This document shows, one piece after another, positions 10,770 to 22,209 of a stretch of 64,000 nucleotides of DNA. The notes under the pieces were generated by a model. That model made no database searches. It had not been told where the DNA came from and saw only the letters and a program-made list of their open reading frames with translations. Position 1 is the stretch's first letter, and every line of letters begins with the position of its first letter. A program made the position numbers and the translations under genes. The stretch is from Curtobacterium sp. SGAir0471 (GTDB lineage: Bacteria; Actinomycetota; Actinomycetes; Actinomycetales; Microbacteriaceae): the NCBI RefSeq assembly GCF_005490985.1, contig NZ_CP027869.1, forward strand, positions 1,364,001 through 1,428,000. The letters are read 5' to 3'.

Positions 10770-11066
10770 GTGTCACTGGTCTTCGGGATCCTCTCCTTCG
10801 CCCTCCTGCTCTACTTCTTCGTGATGTGGGGCCGGTTCGCCTTCGACATCGTGCAGGCGTACAACCGCACCTGGCGTCCCCGGGGCGCGATGCTCGTGGT
10901 CGCCGACGTCGTCTACACGCTCACCGACCCGCCGATCCGGTTCGTCCGACGACTGCTCCCGCCGCTGCGGCTGGGTCCGGTCGCGCTCGACTTCGGCTGG
11001 ACGATCGTCATGCTCGTGGTGATCATCCTCCGGGTCATCGTCGGCGGACTCGCCCGCGGTTTCTGA
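10770..11066 (+). CDS. YggT family membrane protein
   Basis: Small 98-residue membrane protein with two predicted transmembrane segments (about residues 2-25 and 75-95). A loop between them carries the family-like DPPIRFVRRLLPPLRLGPVALDF. It starts with GTG; the ribosome site is weak. YggT proteins sit beside sepF and divIVA in many Gram-positive dcw clusters. Their role is not firmly established; links to division or osmotic stress have been suggested. Confidence 0.88.
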   Translation: MSLVFGILSFALLLYFFVMWGRFAFDIVQAYNRTWRPRGAMLVVADVVYTLTDPPIRFVRRLLPPLRLGPVALDFGWTIVMLVVIILRVIVGGLARGF

Positions 11067-11148
11067 AGCAGCACCCCGCCGCGACACGCGCCGCGCCGCG
11101 GTCAAGGTCACGGTTCCGATCCGGCCCCGGTGTACGGTGGTCGGGATC

Positions 11149-11170
11149 GATGTCCGCTCCGGTGGACATC
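11149..11170. promoter_or_regulatory. Inverted repeat upstream of divIVA
   Basis: GATGTCC (11149-11155) and GGACATC (11164-11170) form a perfect 7-bp inverted repeat with an 8-base spacer. It lies 82 bases before the divIVA start, in the gap after yggT. There is no T-run, so an operator or leader hairpin is as likely as a terminator. Confidence 0.35.
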
Positions 11171-11251
11171 CGCACCGCTCGTCGCGGCTGGTACATTCGG
11201 TCGCGACGCAAGTGGTTCCACACGTTCAGCAGTTCTATTGAGGTGACGGCA

Positions 11252-11947
11252 ATGGCTTTGACGCCGGAAGACGTAGTCAACAAGCGGTTCCAGCCGACGA
11301 AGTTCCGCGAGGGCTACGACCAGGACGAGGTCGACGACTTCCTGGACGAGGTCGTCGTCGAGCTCCGCCGCCTGACGGCCGAGAACGACGAGCTCCGCCA
11401 GCGCCTGCAGGCAGCCGAGTCGGCGCCGAAGCCGGCCGCGGCCGAGCAGCCCGTCGAGCAGCAGCCCGAGTCGACCCCCGAGCCCGAGCCGGCCCCCGTC
11501 GCCGCCGCTCCGGAGCCCGCGCCGGTCGCCGCCGCCGCTCCGGCCCCGTCGACCGTCCCGGCCGACGAGGACACCGAGGGCACCACGAACCTCCTCACGC
11601 TCGCTCGCCGCCTGCACGAGGAGCACGTCCGCGAGGGCATCGAGAAGCGCGACGCACTCATCGCCGAGGGCACCGCGCAGGCCGCCCGCCTGGTCTCCGA
11701 GGCCGAGGCGAAGCAGCGCCAGATCATCGCCGACACCGAGAACACCAACCGCCAGCGCGTCGCGGTGCTCGAGGGCGAGCAGCGGCAGCTCGAGGGCAAG
11801 ATCGACGAGCTCCGCACCTTCGAGCGTGACTACCGTGCGCAGCTCAAGAGCTACATCCAGGGTCAGCTCGCCGAGCTCGACGGGTCCGGCTCGCAGGAGT
11901 CCGGCCTCACCCCCGCGCCCGCTTCGGCGCAGGGCTTCGGCAACTGA
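11252..11947 (+). CDS. divIVA: Polar growth / septum protein DivIVA (Wag31)
   Basis: Coiled-coil scaffold that marks cell poles and septa and directs polar wall growth in actinobacteria. The ATG at 11252 follows GAGGTGACGGCA. The longer open frame back to 10733 is rejected because MALTPEDVVNKRFQPTKFREGYDQ is the classic DivIVA N-terminus. The 231-residue protein has the lipid-binding N-terminal domain (1-65) and a Pro/Ala/Glu linker (about 66-110). A long coiled coil (about 115-205) follows, then a short Gly/Pro tail. Confidence 0.96.
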   Translation: MALTPEDVVNKRFQPTKFREGYDQDEVDDFLDEVVVELRRLTAENDELRQRLQAAESAPKPAAAEQPVEQQPESTPEPEPAPVAAAPEPAPVAAAAPAPSTVPADEDTEGTTNLLTLARRLHEEHVREGIEKRDALIAEGTAQAARLVSEAEAKQRQIIADTENTNRQRVAVLEGEQRQLEGKIDELRTFERDYRAQLKSYIQGQLAELDGSGSQESGLTPAPASAQGFGN

Positions 11948-11949
11948 CG

Positions 11950-12618
11950 TTGGTCAGACCAGCACCGACGGCGAAGGTCAGTGTCCGCGCGATCGCGGCA
12001 CTGGCCTTCGCCGCTGTCGTCGTGGTGGCGCTCGACCAGGGCGTGAAGGCCCTCGTCGTCGCGAACCTGCCCTACGGCCAGGCCGTCCCGGTCCTCGGTG
12101 ACGCGCTCCAGCTGCTGTACGTCCGGAACCCCGGCGCCGCGTTCTCGTTCGCGGTCAACATGACGTGGGTGTTCTCGATCGTCTCGACGGCGGTCGTCGT
12201 CGCCATCATCGTGTTCGCCCGGCGCATCCGGTCGATGTGGTGGGCGATCGTGCTCGGCATGCTGCTCGGCGGTGCGCTCGGCAACCTGCTCGACCGGCTC
12301 TTCCGTGAGCCGGGCTTCGGCCGCGGGCACGTGGTCGACTTCATCTCCACGCCGTGGATGATGCCCGCGATCTACAACATCGCCGACTCGTTCATCTGCG
12401 TGAGCATGGTCGTGTTCGTGCTCCTCGTCATCCTCGGGGTGAACCTCGACGGCACCCGCGCGCTGACCACGAAGCAGCAGCGCGCTGCTGACGCGGCCGC
12501 CCGCTCGGACGCGGCCGACGGGACGGAGTCGCCCCGTGCCTCCCGTCCGGTTGTGGCGGAGCCGGACCCGCGCGCGCCGCGCGACGGTCGCGACGTCCTC
12601 GGGCACGACGCGACGTGA
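11950..12618 (+). CDS. lspA: Prolipoprotein signal peptidase II
   Basis: Aspartyl protease of the inner membrane that removes signal peptides from diacylglyceryl-modified prolipoproteins. Four membrane segments are visible. The catalytic Asp residues lie in [12 protein letters not shown] (about 115) and [10 protein letters not shown] (about 145). [12 protein letters not shown] is the conserved first motif. The only in-frame start before the first membrane segment is a TTG at 11950, two bases after the divIVA stop, with a poor ribosome site; expression may depend on coupling. Products in this window that need it include CtaC and the osmoprotectant-binding lipoprotein. Confidence 0.94.
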   Translation: MVRPAPTAKVSVRAIAALAFAAVVVVALDQGVKALVVANLPYGQAVPVLGDALQLLYVRNPGAAFSFAVNMTWVFSIVSTAVVVAIIVFARRIRSMWWAIVLGMLLGGALGNLLDRLFREPGFGRGHVVDFISTPWMMPAIYNIADSFICVSMVVFVLLVILGVNLDGTRALTTKQQRAADAAARSDAADGTESPRASRPVVAEPDPRAPRDGRDVLGHDAT

Positions 12619-13544
12619 GCGAGCAGCGTTCCCTGCCCGTGCCGGACGGACTCGCCGGCGAGCGGGTCGACGCGGCGATCGCGAAGCTGCTCGGGTTCTC
12701 GCGGTCCTTCGCGGCCGAGGTCGTCGCGGCCGGTGGTGTCCGGGTCGACGGCGTCGAGGTCGGGAAGTCCGACCGTCTGCACGCCGACTCGTGGCTCGAG
12801 GTCGAGTGGTCCCCGAAGGAACCCCCGCGCATCGTGCCGGTCGAGGTCCCCGGCATGCGGATCGTGCACGACGACGAGGACATCGTCGTCGTCGACAAGC
12901 CGATCGGCGTCGCCGCGCACCCCTCGCCCGGCTGGGACGGGCCGACCGTCCCCGGTGGGCTCGCCGCCGCTGGCTTCACGATCGCGACCTCCGGCGCCGC
13001 CGAGCGCGCGGGCATCGTGCACCGGCTCGACGTCGGTACCTCGGGCCTGATGGTCGTCGCGAAGACCGAGCTGGCGTACACGCACCTGAAGCGGGCGTTC
13101 AAGGAGCGCACGGTCGACAAGGTCTACCACGCACTGGCGCAGGGGCACCCCGACCCGACTGCGGGGACCATCGACGCCCCCATCGGTCGGCACCCGTCGA
13201 GTGACTGGAAGTTCGCGGTCACGGCCGACGGCAAGCCGAGCGTGACGCACTACGAGACCCTCGAGGCCTTCCGGTCGGCGAGTCTGCTCGAGGTGCACCT
13301 GGAGACCGGGCGGACGCACCAGATCCGCGTGCACATGGCGGCGACGAAGCACCCGCTCGTCGGCGACACGATGTACGGCGCCGACCCGGTGCTGGCCTCG
13401 GAGCTCGGGTTGACGCGGCAGTGGCTCGACGCGGTCCGGCTCGGCTTCGAGCACCCGCGCACGGGGGAGTGGGTCGAGTTCGAGGCGTCCTACCCCGACG
13501 ACCTGCAGCAGGCGCTCGACCGCATCCGCGCCGCCTCGGCGTAG
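12615..13544 (+). CDS. rluD: RluD-type ribosomal large subunit pseudouridine synthase
   Basis: Converts specific uridines in 23S rRNA to pseudouridine. The GTG overlaps the lspA stop (GTGA). The 309-residue protein has an N-terminal S4 RNA-binding domain (about 15-75). The RluA/RluD catalytic domain follows, with [12 protein letters not shown] (catalytic Asp about 138), [12 protein letters not shown] and [11 protein letters not shown]. Placement after lspA is common in Gram-positive genomes. The exact target uridines cannot be read from sequence. Confidence 0.93.
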   Translation: MSEQRSLPVPDGLAGERVDAAIAKLLGFSRSFAAEVVAAGGVRVDGVEVGKSDRLHADSWLEVEWSPKEPPRIVPVEVPGMRIVHDDEDIVVVDKPIGVAAHPSPGWDGPTVPGGLAAAGFTIATSGAAERAGIVHRLDVGTSGLMVVAKTELAYTHLKRAFKERTVDKVYHALAQGHPDPTAGTIDAPIGRHPSSDWKFAVTADGKPSVTHYETLEAFRSASLLEVHLETGRTHQIRVHMAATKHPLVGDTMYGADPVLASELGLTRQWLDAVRLGFEHPRTGEWVEFEASYPDDLQQALDRIRAASA

Positions 13545-13582
13545 GCCGGCGGGGGGCCGGCGGGGCCGAGCTGGCTCGGCGA

Positions 13583-13610
13583 TGGCCCGCTCGGCTCGCC
13601 GAGCGGGCCA
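13583..13610. terminator. 13-bp perfect palindrome after rluD
   Basis: TGGCCCGCTCGGC (13583-13595) pairs fully with 13598-13610 around a 2-base centre. It starts 39 bases after the rluD stop, so it could end the division-cluster transcript. There is no U-run, and its right arm belongs to an interspersed repeat. Confidence 0.55.
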
Positions 13611-13709
13611 GATCTGTCACACTCGGCGTCTTCGCGCGACGATCCTCGCCCACTCGACGAGTGACCGACGGCGTGTCCTGCCCGCTCGTTCGGCGGCCAG
13701 GTGATCCGC

Positions 13710-13757
13710 GTCGGCCTGGAGGCGCGTGGCGGCGCCGCCCTGCGCCTCCAGACCGAC
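13710..13757. repeat. Palindromic element, GACGGAC/GGAGGC family
   Basis: Arms 13710-13733 and 13734-13757 pair over 24 bases with three mismatches. The arms contain CTGGAGGCGC and GCGCCTCCAG. This is a diverged copy of the element that is perfect at 29852-29899. Confidence 0.75.
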
Positions 13758-14173
13758 GTCGGGTCACGTCTGCCGCCTCCCTCGCCGCCGAGCGGCCCGG
13801 TTCCGTCGCGCTCGGCGCCGTCGGACGACGCCTTCCGCCGCTCGACGAACCGGCCGCGGCGTGTTCCGCCCGTTCGCAGGCGACCGCCGCTTCGGGCGGC
13901 TCCGCCTTCGCCGGCGGCTCCGCGCCCGGCGGCTCCGTTTCCGCCTCCGCCTCCCGGGCGCGGCGCAGCCGAGCGTGCAGTATCCGTCGCGGTCGACGGC
14001 ATCTGCTGATGCCTTCCGCCCGCTCGGCGGAAGGCCTGCGGCGTGTTCCACCCGCTCGCAAGGCAGTGGCGCCGGGCGCCCGACGGCAGGCGCGCCGGAC
14101 ACGCGGGGGCCGTCGGTGCTGCCGGTTAGGCTTGTCCCGCCCCGCAGCAGTCCCCGTCGAAACCGGAGGTCCC

Positions 14174-17707
<3,534 letters not shown>

Positions 17708-18571
17708 GTGTCCGACGTGACCGTCCCCGGAGCACCGCGGCCCTCGGCCGCGGTGCTCCGGGCGTTCGGCGCGGGGGAGCGGGACCCGCTGCTCCTGCCC
17801 GGCGGGCAGGGCGCGACGTGGCGCGCCGGCGAGATCGTCCTGCGTCCGCACGGTGACGTTCGGGAGGCGCGGTGGCGGTCCGCCACGCTGGCCCGCCTCA
17901 CGCACACCGACGGCTTCCGCACGCCACGTCCGGTCCCCGCAACCGACGGTGACTGGCTCGTCGACGGCTGGGAGGCCTGGGCGTGGCTGCCCGGTGCGAC
18001 CGACCCGACCCGGGTCGAGGACGTCCTCGCCGCGGGGGCCGCCTTCCACCGTGCGGTCGCGCACCTGCCCCGTCCGGCGTTCCTCGACCCGGTCGACGAC
18101 CCGTGGAGCCGGGCGGACCGGCTCGTCTGGGGACCCCGGCCCCTGCCGTCGGAGCCGCTGCTCGACCGGCTCGCCGCGGCCTTCCGCCCCGTCCGTGCGC
18201 TGTCGCAGCTGGTGCACCGCGACCTGCTCGGCAACGTGCTCTTCGCCCCGGGAGAGCCGCCGACCGTGTTCGACTGGGCGCCCACGTGGCGGCCGGTGGG
18301 CTTCGCCGCCGCGGTCGCCGCGGTCGACGCGGTGTGCTGGCACGGCGTTCCGGTCGAAGGACTCCCGGCGCTCGGGCAGCTCGCGACCGTGTCCGGGTGG
18401 CCCCAGTCCGCGTGGCCGGTGTCCGAGTGGCCGCAGTTCCTCGTCCGGGCGCTGGCGTTCCGCGTGCTCGTCCTGCAGCTGCTCGCGGCGTGGGACGACG
18501 ACCAGGCCGCGCGCCACCGTCCCCTGGCGGACGCCCTGCTGTCGGGCGCCGCCGGTACGCTTGACGCCTGA
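17708..18571 (+). CDS. TIGR02569-like aminoglycoside-phosphotransferase-fold protein
   Basis: A 287-residue protein with kinase/APH-fold features: VHRDLLGNVLF (about 170, catalytic-loop like) and VFDWAPTWRPVGFA (metal-loop like). It resembles the actinobacterial TIGR02569 family, whose substrate is unknown. The GTG directly follows the dnaE TAG. Codons 7-19 form half of a perfect 17-bp hairpin, so the true start might be the in-frame GTG at 17717 or 17753. Its 3' end overlaps the hisD start. No resistance function should be assumed. Confidence 0.7.
   Translation: MSDVTVPGAPRPSAAVLRAFGAGERDPLLLPGGQGATWRAGEIVLRPHGDVREARWRSATLARLTHTDGFRTPRPVPATDGDWLVDGWEAWAWLPGATDPTRVEDVLAAGAAFHRAVAHLPRPAFLDPVDDPWSRADRLVWGPRPLPSEPLLDRLAAAFRPVRALSQLVHRDLLGNVLFAPGEPPTVFDWAPTWRPVGFAAAVAAVDAVCWHGVPVEGLPALGQLATVSGWPQSAWPVSEWPQFLVRALAFRVLVLQLLAAWDDDQAARHRPLADALLSGAAGTLDA
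17726..17762. terminator. Perfect 17-bp hairpin after dnaE, within next gene
   Basis: CCCGGAGCACCGCGGCC (17726-17742), loop CTC, right arm 17746-17762. All 17 bases pair. It starts 19 bases past the dnaE stop, as a terminator would, but it lies inside the annotated start of the TIGR02569-like gene. There is no T-run. Confidence 0.6.
18556..18561 (+). promoter_or_regulatory. Candidate -10 box for hisD
   Basis: TACGCT ends 9 bases before the hisD ATG at 18571. That spacing gives a leaderless or nearly leaderless transcript. No clear -35 is visible. Confidence 0.4.
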
Positions 18572-19881
18572 TGATGCAGCGAATCGACCTCCGCGGCGGC
18601 CTGCCCGCCCGTGCCGACCTCCTCCGCCTCATGCCGCGCGCCGTCGGTGACGTCTCGCACGCCGTCGACGCGGCGCGGGACCTCGTGGACGCGGTCCGGC
18701 AGCACGGTGCCACGGCGCTGCGCGAGCAGGCGGAGCGCTTCGACGGGGGAGCGCCGGAGCACGTCCGGGTCCCCGCAGCCGAGATCGCCGCAGCCGTCGC
18801 CGGCCTCACCCCGGACCTGCGCGAGGCCCTGGACGAGGCGATCCGCCGTGTCCGCGCCGCGAGCGCCGCGCAGGTCCCCGCCGGGTCGGTCACGTGCCTG
18901 GCCGACGGCGCCGAGGTGCACCAGCGCTGGCAGCCGATGCGACGGGTCGGGCTCTACGTGCCGGGCGGCAAGGCCGTCTACCCGTCGAGCGTCGTCATGA
19001 ACGTGGTCCCCGCGCAGGTCGCCGGCGTCGGGTCGATCGCCCTCGTCTCCCCGCCGCAGCGCGACCACGGCGGGGGGGTGCACCCGACGATCCTCGCCGC
19101 AGCCGGACTGCTCGGCATCGACGAGGTCTACGCGATGGGCGGGGCCGGTGCGGTCGGCGCGCTGGCGTACGGCGTGAGCGAGATCGGCCTCGAGCCGGTC
19201 GACCTGGTCACCGGGCCGGGGAACAACTTCGTCGCCGCGGCCAAGCGCCTGGTGCGCGGTGTCGTCGGCATCGACTCCGAGGCCGGTGCGACCGAGATCC
19301 TGGTCATCGCGGACGACACCGCGGACGCGGGCTACGTCGCCGCCGACCTGGTGAGCCAGGCCGAGCACGACGAGCAGGCGGGCAGTGTCCTGGTGACCAC
19401 CTCGCCCGCGTTCGCCGACGCGGTCGAGGCGGCGATCCCGGAACGGGTGGCGGCGCTGGGGACGGCTGCGCGCCTCCAGACCGCGCTCGACGGGCCGCAG
19501 TCGGCGATCGTGCTGGTGGACTCGCTGGCCGATGCCGCGACCGTGAGCAACGCGTACGGGCCGGAGCACCTGGAGATCCAGACCGCGGACGACGACGCCG
19601 TGCTGGCCGACATCGACGCGGCCGGTGCCGTGTTCGTCGGACCGAGCACGCCGGTCAGTCTCGGGGACTACCTGGCCGGGTCGAACCACGTGCTGCCGAC
19701 CGGCGGTCAGGCACGGTTCGGGTCCGGGTTGTCGGCCTCGACGTTCCTCCGGCCGCAGCAGGTCATCCGGTACACGCCCGCGGCCCTGGCCGAGGTCGCG
19801 CCGCACATCGTGGCGCTCTCGACCGAGGAGCAGCTGCCCGGACACGGGGCCGCCGTCACGGAGCGGACCGCCCGAGCCTGA
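18571..19881 (+). CDS. hisD: Histidinol dehydrogenase
   Basis: Zn-dependent NAD enzyme that oxidises histidinol to histidine, the last two steps of the pathway. The 436 residues begin [10 protein letters not shown]; either Met could start (18571 or 18574). Visible motifs are [32 protein letters not shown] (about 216), [11 protein letters not shown] (metal ligand region), PEHLEIQT (catalytic Glu-His, about 331) and [14 protein letters not shown]. No other his genes are in the window. Confidence 0.97.
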   Translation: MMQRIDLRGGLPARADLLRLMPRAVGDVSHAVDAARDLVDAVRQHGATALREQAERFDGGAPEHVRVPAAEIAAAVAGLTPDLREALDEAIRRVRAASAAQVPAGSVTCLADGAEVHQRWQPMRRVGLYVPGGKAVYPSSVVMNVVPAQVAGVGSIALVSPPQRDHGGGVHPTILAAAGLLGIDEVYAMGGAGAVGALAYGVSEIGLEPVDLVTGPGNNFVAAAKRLVRGVVGIDSEAGATEILVIADDTADAGYVAADLVSQAEHDEQAGSVLVTTSPAFADAVEAAIPERVAALGTAARLQTALDGPQSAIVLVDSLADAATVSNAYGPEHLEIQTADDDAVLADIDAAGAVFVGPSTPVSLGDYLAGSNHVLPTGGQARFGSGLSASTFLRPQQVIRYTPAALAEVAPHIVALSTEEQLPGHGAAVTERTARA

Positions 19882-19893
19882 GCGCAGGCGTCG

Positions 19894-19922
19894 TCCACAG
19901 GATCGTCACCGCGCCCTGTGGA
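19894..19922. promoter_or_regulatory. Inverted TCCACAGG / CCTGTGGA pair before nrdR
   Basis: TCCACAGG (19894-19901) and CCTGTGGA (19915-19922) are exact inverted copies 13 bases apart, 31 bases before nrdR. CGTCCACAG resembles a high-GC DnaA box (TTGTCCACA). A -10-like TAGCCT lies at 19937-19942. This could be a DnaA or other operator; the factor is not identifiable from sequence. Confidence 0.4.
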
Positions 19923-19952
19923 TGCCGTCGAGCCGATAGCCTGGGGAGCGCC

Positions 19953-20444
19953 ATGTTCTGCCCCTTCTGCCGCCACCCGGACTCCCGCGTCGTCGACTCC
20001 CGAACGAGCGACGACGGCACCTCGATCCGTCGCCGCCGCCAGTGCCCGAACTGCGGGCGCCGGTTCTCGACGACCGAGACCGCCTCGCTCAACGTCGTGA
20101 AGCGCAACGGCGTCACCGAGCCGTTCAGCCGCGACAAGATCGTCTCCGGCGTCCGCAAGGCGTGCCAGGGGCGCCCGGTGACCGACGGCGACCTCGCCGT
20201 GCTCGCGCAGCGCGTCGAGGAGACCGTGCGGTCGTCGGGATCGAGCCAGATCGACGCGAACGACATCGGTCTCGCCATCCTGGCGCCGCTCCGCGAGCTC
20301 GACGAGGTCGCGTTCCTGCGCTTCGCGAGCGTGTACCAGGCCTTCGACACGCTCGAGGACTTCGAGGACGCGATCGCGCAGCTGCGCCGCGACCACCACG
20401 CGGCCGTCGCTTCCGGTGGCGCCGACTCGGGCAGCGGCGCGTGA
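19953..20444 (+). CDS. nrdR: Transcriptional repressor NrdR
   Basis: Zn-ribbon/ATP-cone repressor of ribonucleotide reductase genes. The ATG at 19953 gives [17 protein letters not shown], with the four zinc Cys in CPFC and CPNC. The ATP-cone spans about residues 47-137 ([20 protein letters not shown]). Length is 163 aa, with a short Ala/Gly tail beyond the usual about 150. The open frame extends upstream through hisD but the zinc ribbon defines the start. A TAGCCT box at 19937 could serve as -10. Confidence 0.97.
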   Translation: MFCPFCRHPDSRVVDSRTSDDGTSIRRRRQCPNCGRRFSTTETASLNVVKRNGVTEPFSRDKIVSGVRKACQGRPVTDGDLAVLAQRVEETVRSSGSSQIDANDIGLAILAPLRELDEVAFLRFASVYQAFDTLEDFEDAIAQLRRDHHAAVASGGADSGSGA

Positions 20445-21517
20445 GCGGCGTCGCGGAGCGCGTCGTCCGCAACGGCTACGCGGTCGTCTTCCGGACCGTC
20501 TTCGCCAACATGGACCCGGAGCGGGCGCACCACATCGCCTTCGCGGTGATCCGGGCGCTGCCGAGGGTGCCGTTCCTGAGCGGGACGATCGAACGGTACG
20601 CCAGGCCCTCGGCCGCCGACGGCATCACGACGATGGGCATCCACTTCCCCTCGCGCTTCGGTCTCGCAGCCGGGTTCGACAAGGACGCCAAGGGCATCGC
20701 CGGACTCGGACTGCTCGGGTTCGGGCACGTGGAGGTCGGGACGATCACCGCGAAGGCGCAGCCCGGCAACGAGAAGCCCCGGCTGTTCCGGCTCATCCGA
20801 GACAGGGCGCTCGTCAACCGGATGGGCTTCAACAACCACGGTGCCGCCCGGGCCGCGCGCCGGCTCGAGCGGGCGCGACGCCACCCCGGCCGGCCGGTCA
20901 TCGGCGTGAACATCGGCAAGAGCCGGATCGTCGCGGTCGAGGACGCCGTCGACGACTACCTCGAATCGACGCGTCTGCTCGCGCCGTTCGCGGACTACCT
21001 CGCGGTCAACGTCAGCTCGCCGAACACGCCTGGGCTCCGGGGTCTGCAGGAGGCCGACCAGCTCCGGCCGCTGCTCACCGCCGTGCGCGATGTCGCGGGT
21101 CGGACGCCGGTGCTGGTGAAGATCGCGCCCGACCTGACCGACGAGCAGATCGACGCGATCGCCGGGCTCGCCGTTGACCTCGGGCTCGCCGGGATCATCG
21201 CGAACAACACCACGATCGCGCGCTCCGGCCTGACCACGCCGGACGCCGAGGTCGAGGCGATGGGGGCCGGCGGGCTGTCCGGCGCACCGATCGCCGCCCG
21301 GTCGCTCGAGGTCCTGCGCCGGGTGCGCGCCGCGGTGCCGCAGGACTTCTGCGTCATCGCCGTCGGGGGAGTGACGAGCGAACAGGACGTGCAGGACCGC
21401 ATCGACGCGGGTGCCACGCTCGTGCAGGGCTACACGGCGTTCCTCTACGAGGGGCCGACCTGGGCGATGCGCATCAACCGCCTCCGTCGTCGGCGGCTGC
21501 GGCGCGCAGCGCGGTAG
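20441..21517 (+). CDS. pyrD: Dihydroorotate dehydrogenase (quinone), class 2
   Basis: Membrane-associated FMN enzyme that oxidises dihydroorotate to orotate with quinone as acceptor. The GTG overlaps the nrdR stop. The 358 residues start with an amphipathic N-terminal region ([21 protein letters not shown]) typical of class 2. [46 protein letters not shown] (catalytic Ser, about 191) and NNTTIAR are all present. The C-terminus is strongly basic ([12 protein letters not shown]). Confidence 0.96.
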   Translation: MSGVAERVVRNGYAVVFRTVFANMDPERAHHIAFAVIRALPRVPFLSGTIERYARPSAADGITTMGIHFPSRFGLAAGFDKDAKGIAGLGLLGFGHVEVGTITAKAQPGNEKPRLFRLIRDRALVNRMGFNNHGAARAARRLERARRHPGRPVIGVNIGKSRIVAVEDAVDDYLESTRLLAPFADYLAVNVSSPNTPGLRGLQEADQLRPLLTAVRDVAGRTPVLVKIAPDLTDEQIDAIAGLAVDLGLAGIIANNTTIARSGLTTPDAEVEAMGAGGLSGAPIAARSLEVLRRVRAAVPQDFCVIAVGGVTSEQDVQDRIDAGATLVQGYTAFLYEGPTWAMRINRLRRRRLRRAAR

Positions 21518-21621
21518 TCGCCGGTTCCTGCCGTCCGGCGCTCGGCGCCGGGCGGTAGCGCCGACGCTCGGCGCCGCCGTGCGCTGTCGAGCGTCGCTCG
21601 GCGCCGCGCCGGGCCGCTCCG

Positions 21622-21701
21622 GTCGCACGACATGCCGTCCGATGCCGTTCACGTCGCACGACATGCCGCTCACCTCCGTCGCGGACGGCAAGTCGTGCGA
21701 C
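21622..21701. repeat. 20-base inverted repeat with GTCGCACGAC core
   Basis: GTCGCACGACATGCCGTCCG (21622-21641) pairs with 21682-21701 with one mismatch, around a 40-base loop. The loop holds another partial copy of the left arm at 21652-21668. It lies 105 bases after pyrD. Confidence 0.8.
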
Positions 21702-21835
21702 CTGCACTCGTGCGACGGCCGCCCCAGCCCTGGTGCGGACAGCGGTGACCACGTCGCAGGCCGGAGTGGTGCGGCGGTGCTGTGCCGTGCCTCCAGACCG
21801 ACAGCGACCGTCTCGTGGCGTGGCGTGGCGTGGCG

Positions 21836-21897
21836 CTGCTCGCCGACCGGGCAGGACATGCCGCTCGTGTTCGGCGAGCGGGCGAGATGTGTCGGCG
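21836..21897. repeat. 62-base dispersed direct repeat, copy 1
   Basis: Matches 22018-22079 at all but two of 62 positions. Each copy contains GGGCAGGACATGCCG, then CGGCGAGCGGGCGAGATGTG. An internal CCGCTCG/CGAGCGG stem is visible in this copy. A related sequence (AGCGGGCCAGATCTGTC) occurs at 13602-13618. Confidence 0.88.
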
Positions 21898-21940
21898 CAG
21901 GGCACCGAGCGTGACAGAAGATGCCCGCTCGCCGGGGCCC

Positions 21941-22000
21941 GCGTCGGCGATCCGGACCGGGCGTCGGCGATCCGGACCGGGCGTCGGCGATCCGAACCGG
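21941..22000. repeat. Three 20-bp tandem repeats
   Basis: GCGTCGGCGATCCGGACCGG is repeated exactly at 21941 and 21961, and with one change at 21981. It fills most of the space between the two 62-base repeats. Confidence 0.92.
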
Positions 22001-22017
22001 GCGCGCGCCGGCACCTG

Positions 22018-22079
22018 CTGCTCACCGACCGGGCAGGACATGCCGCGCGTGTTCGGCGAGCGGGCGAGATGTGTCGGCG
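22018..22079. repeat. 62-base dispersed direct repeat, copy 2
   Basis: Second copy of the element at 21836-21897, with two substitutions. The similarity continues at lower identity for about 45 further bases (GCCGAGCGnGACAG, then TGCCCGCTCGC). Confidence 0.88.
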
Positions 22080-22158
22080 TGGAGTGCCGAGCGCGACAGG
22101 AAGTGCCCGCTCGCGGGAGCCCGCTGGGCCCGACGGACCACACCCCCGACAACGACGA

Positions 22159-22187
22159 AGCGCCGCCCGGCTCGGCCGGACGGCGCT
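22159..22187 (-). terminator. Terminator of the DUF3043 gene
   Basis: AGCGCCGCCCGGC (22159-22171) pairs with 22175-22187 with one mismatch around a 3-base loop. It lies 23 bases beyond the minus-strand stop at 22210. Confidence 0.65.
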
Positions 22188-22209
22188 CGTACGGAGACGT
22201 CGGAGGTGA

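Larger units (their letters stand above)
13545..14173. repeat. Non-coding stretch packed with palindromes and decayed repeats
   Basis: The 629 bases between rluD and dnaE hold no convincing gene; the open frames here lack ribosome sites and have repeat-like composition. They contain a 13-bp palindrome (13583-13610), an arm pair of the GACGGAC family (13710-13757), and CCTTCCGCC/GGCGGAAGG around 14012-14034. Two related blocks read GCGGCGTGTTCCnCCCG (near 13860 and 14040). The segment from 13597 (GCCGAGCGGGCCAGATCTGTC) resembles repeats at 21.8-22.1 kb. The dnaE promoter probably lies near 14120-14135 (GGTTAGGCTT), without a clear -35. Confidence 0.75.
21518..22209. repeat. Repeat-rich non-coding stretch between pyrD and the DUF3043 gene
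   Basis: About 690 bases hold no supportable gene. They contain a 20-base inverted repeat (21622-21641 with 21682-21701, one mismatch), a second copy of its left arm near 21652, two 62-base direct repeats and three 20-base tandem repeats. ACATGCCG occurs four times. The last 50 bases hold the terminator of the minus-strand DUF3043 gene. Confidence 0.8.

Noticed and set aside
10733..11251. 173-codon in-frame extension of divIVA
   Set aside because: It covers yggT in another frame; MALTPEDVVNKRF is the conserved DivIVA N-terminus and has a ribosome site.
13701..14009. Short open frames in the rluD-dnaE gap
   Set aside because: Composition follows the palindromes, with no ribosome site and no family resemblance.
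13421..14173. 251-codon in-frame extension of dnaE
   Set aside because: It crosses rluD and palindromic spacer, whereas the PHP domain begins right after the GTG at 14174, which has a CCGGAGG site.
17708..18571. Aminoglycoside resistance phosphotransferase
   Set aside because: The fold motifs are present, but the sequence fits the TIGR02569-like actinobacterial family beside dnaE, with no evidence for drug modification.
21836..22079. Possible insertion sequence or attachment sites bounded by the 62-base repeats
   Set aside because: The copies are only 120 bases apart, no transposase or integrase is near, and no target duplication is visible.
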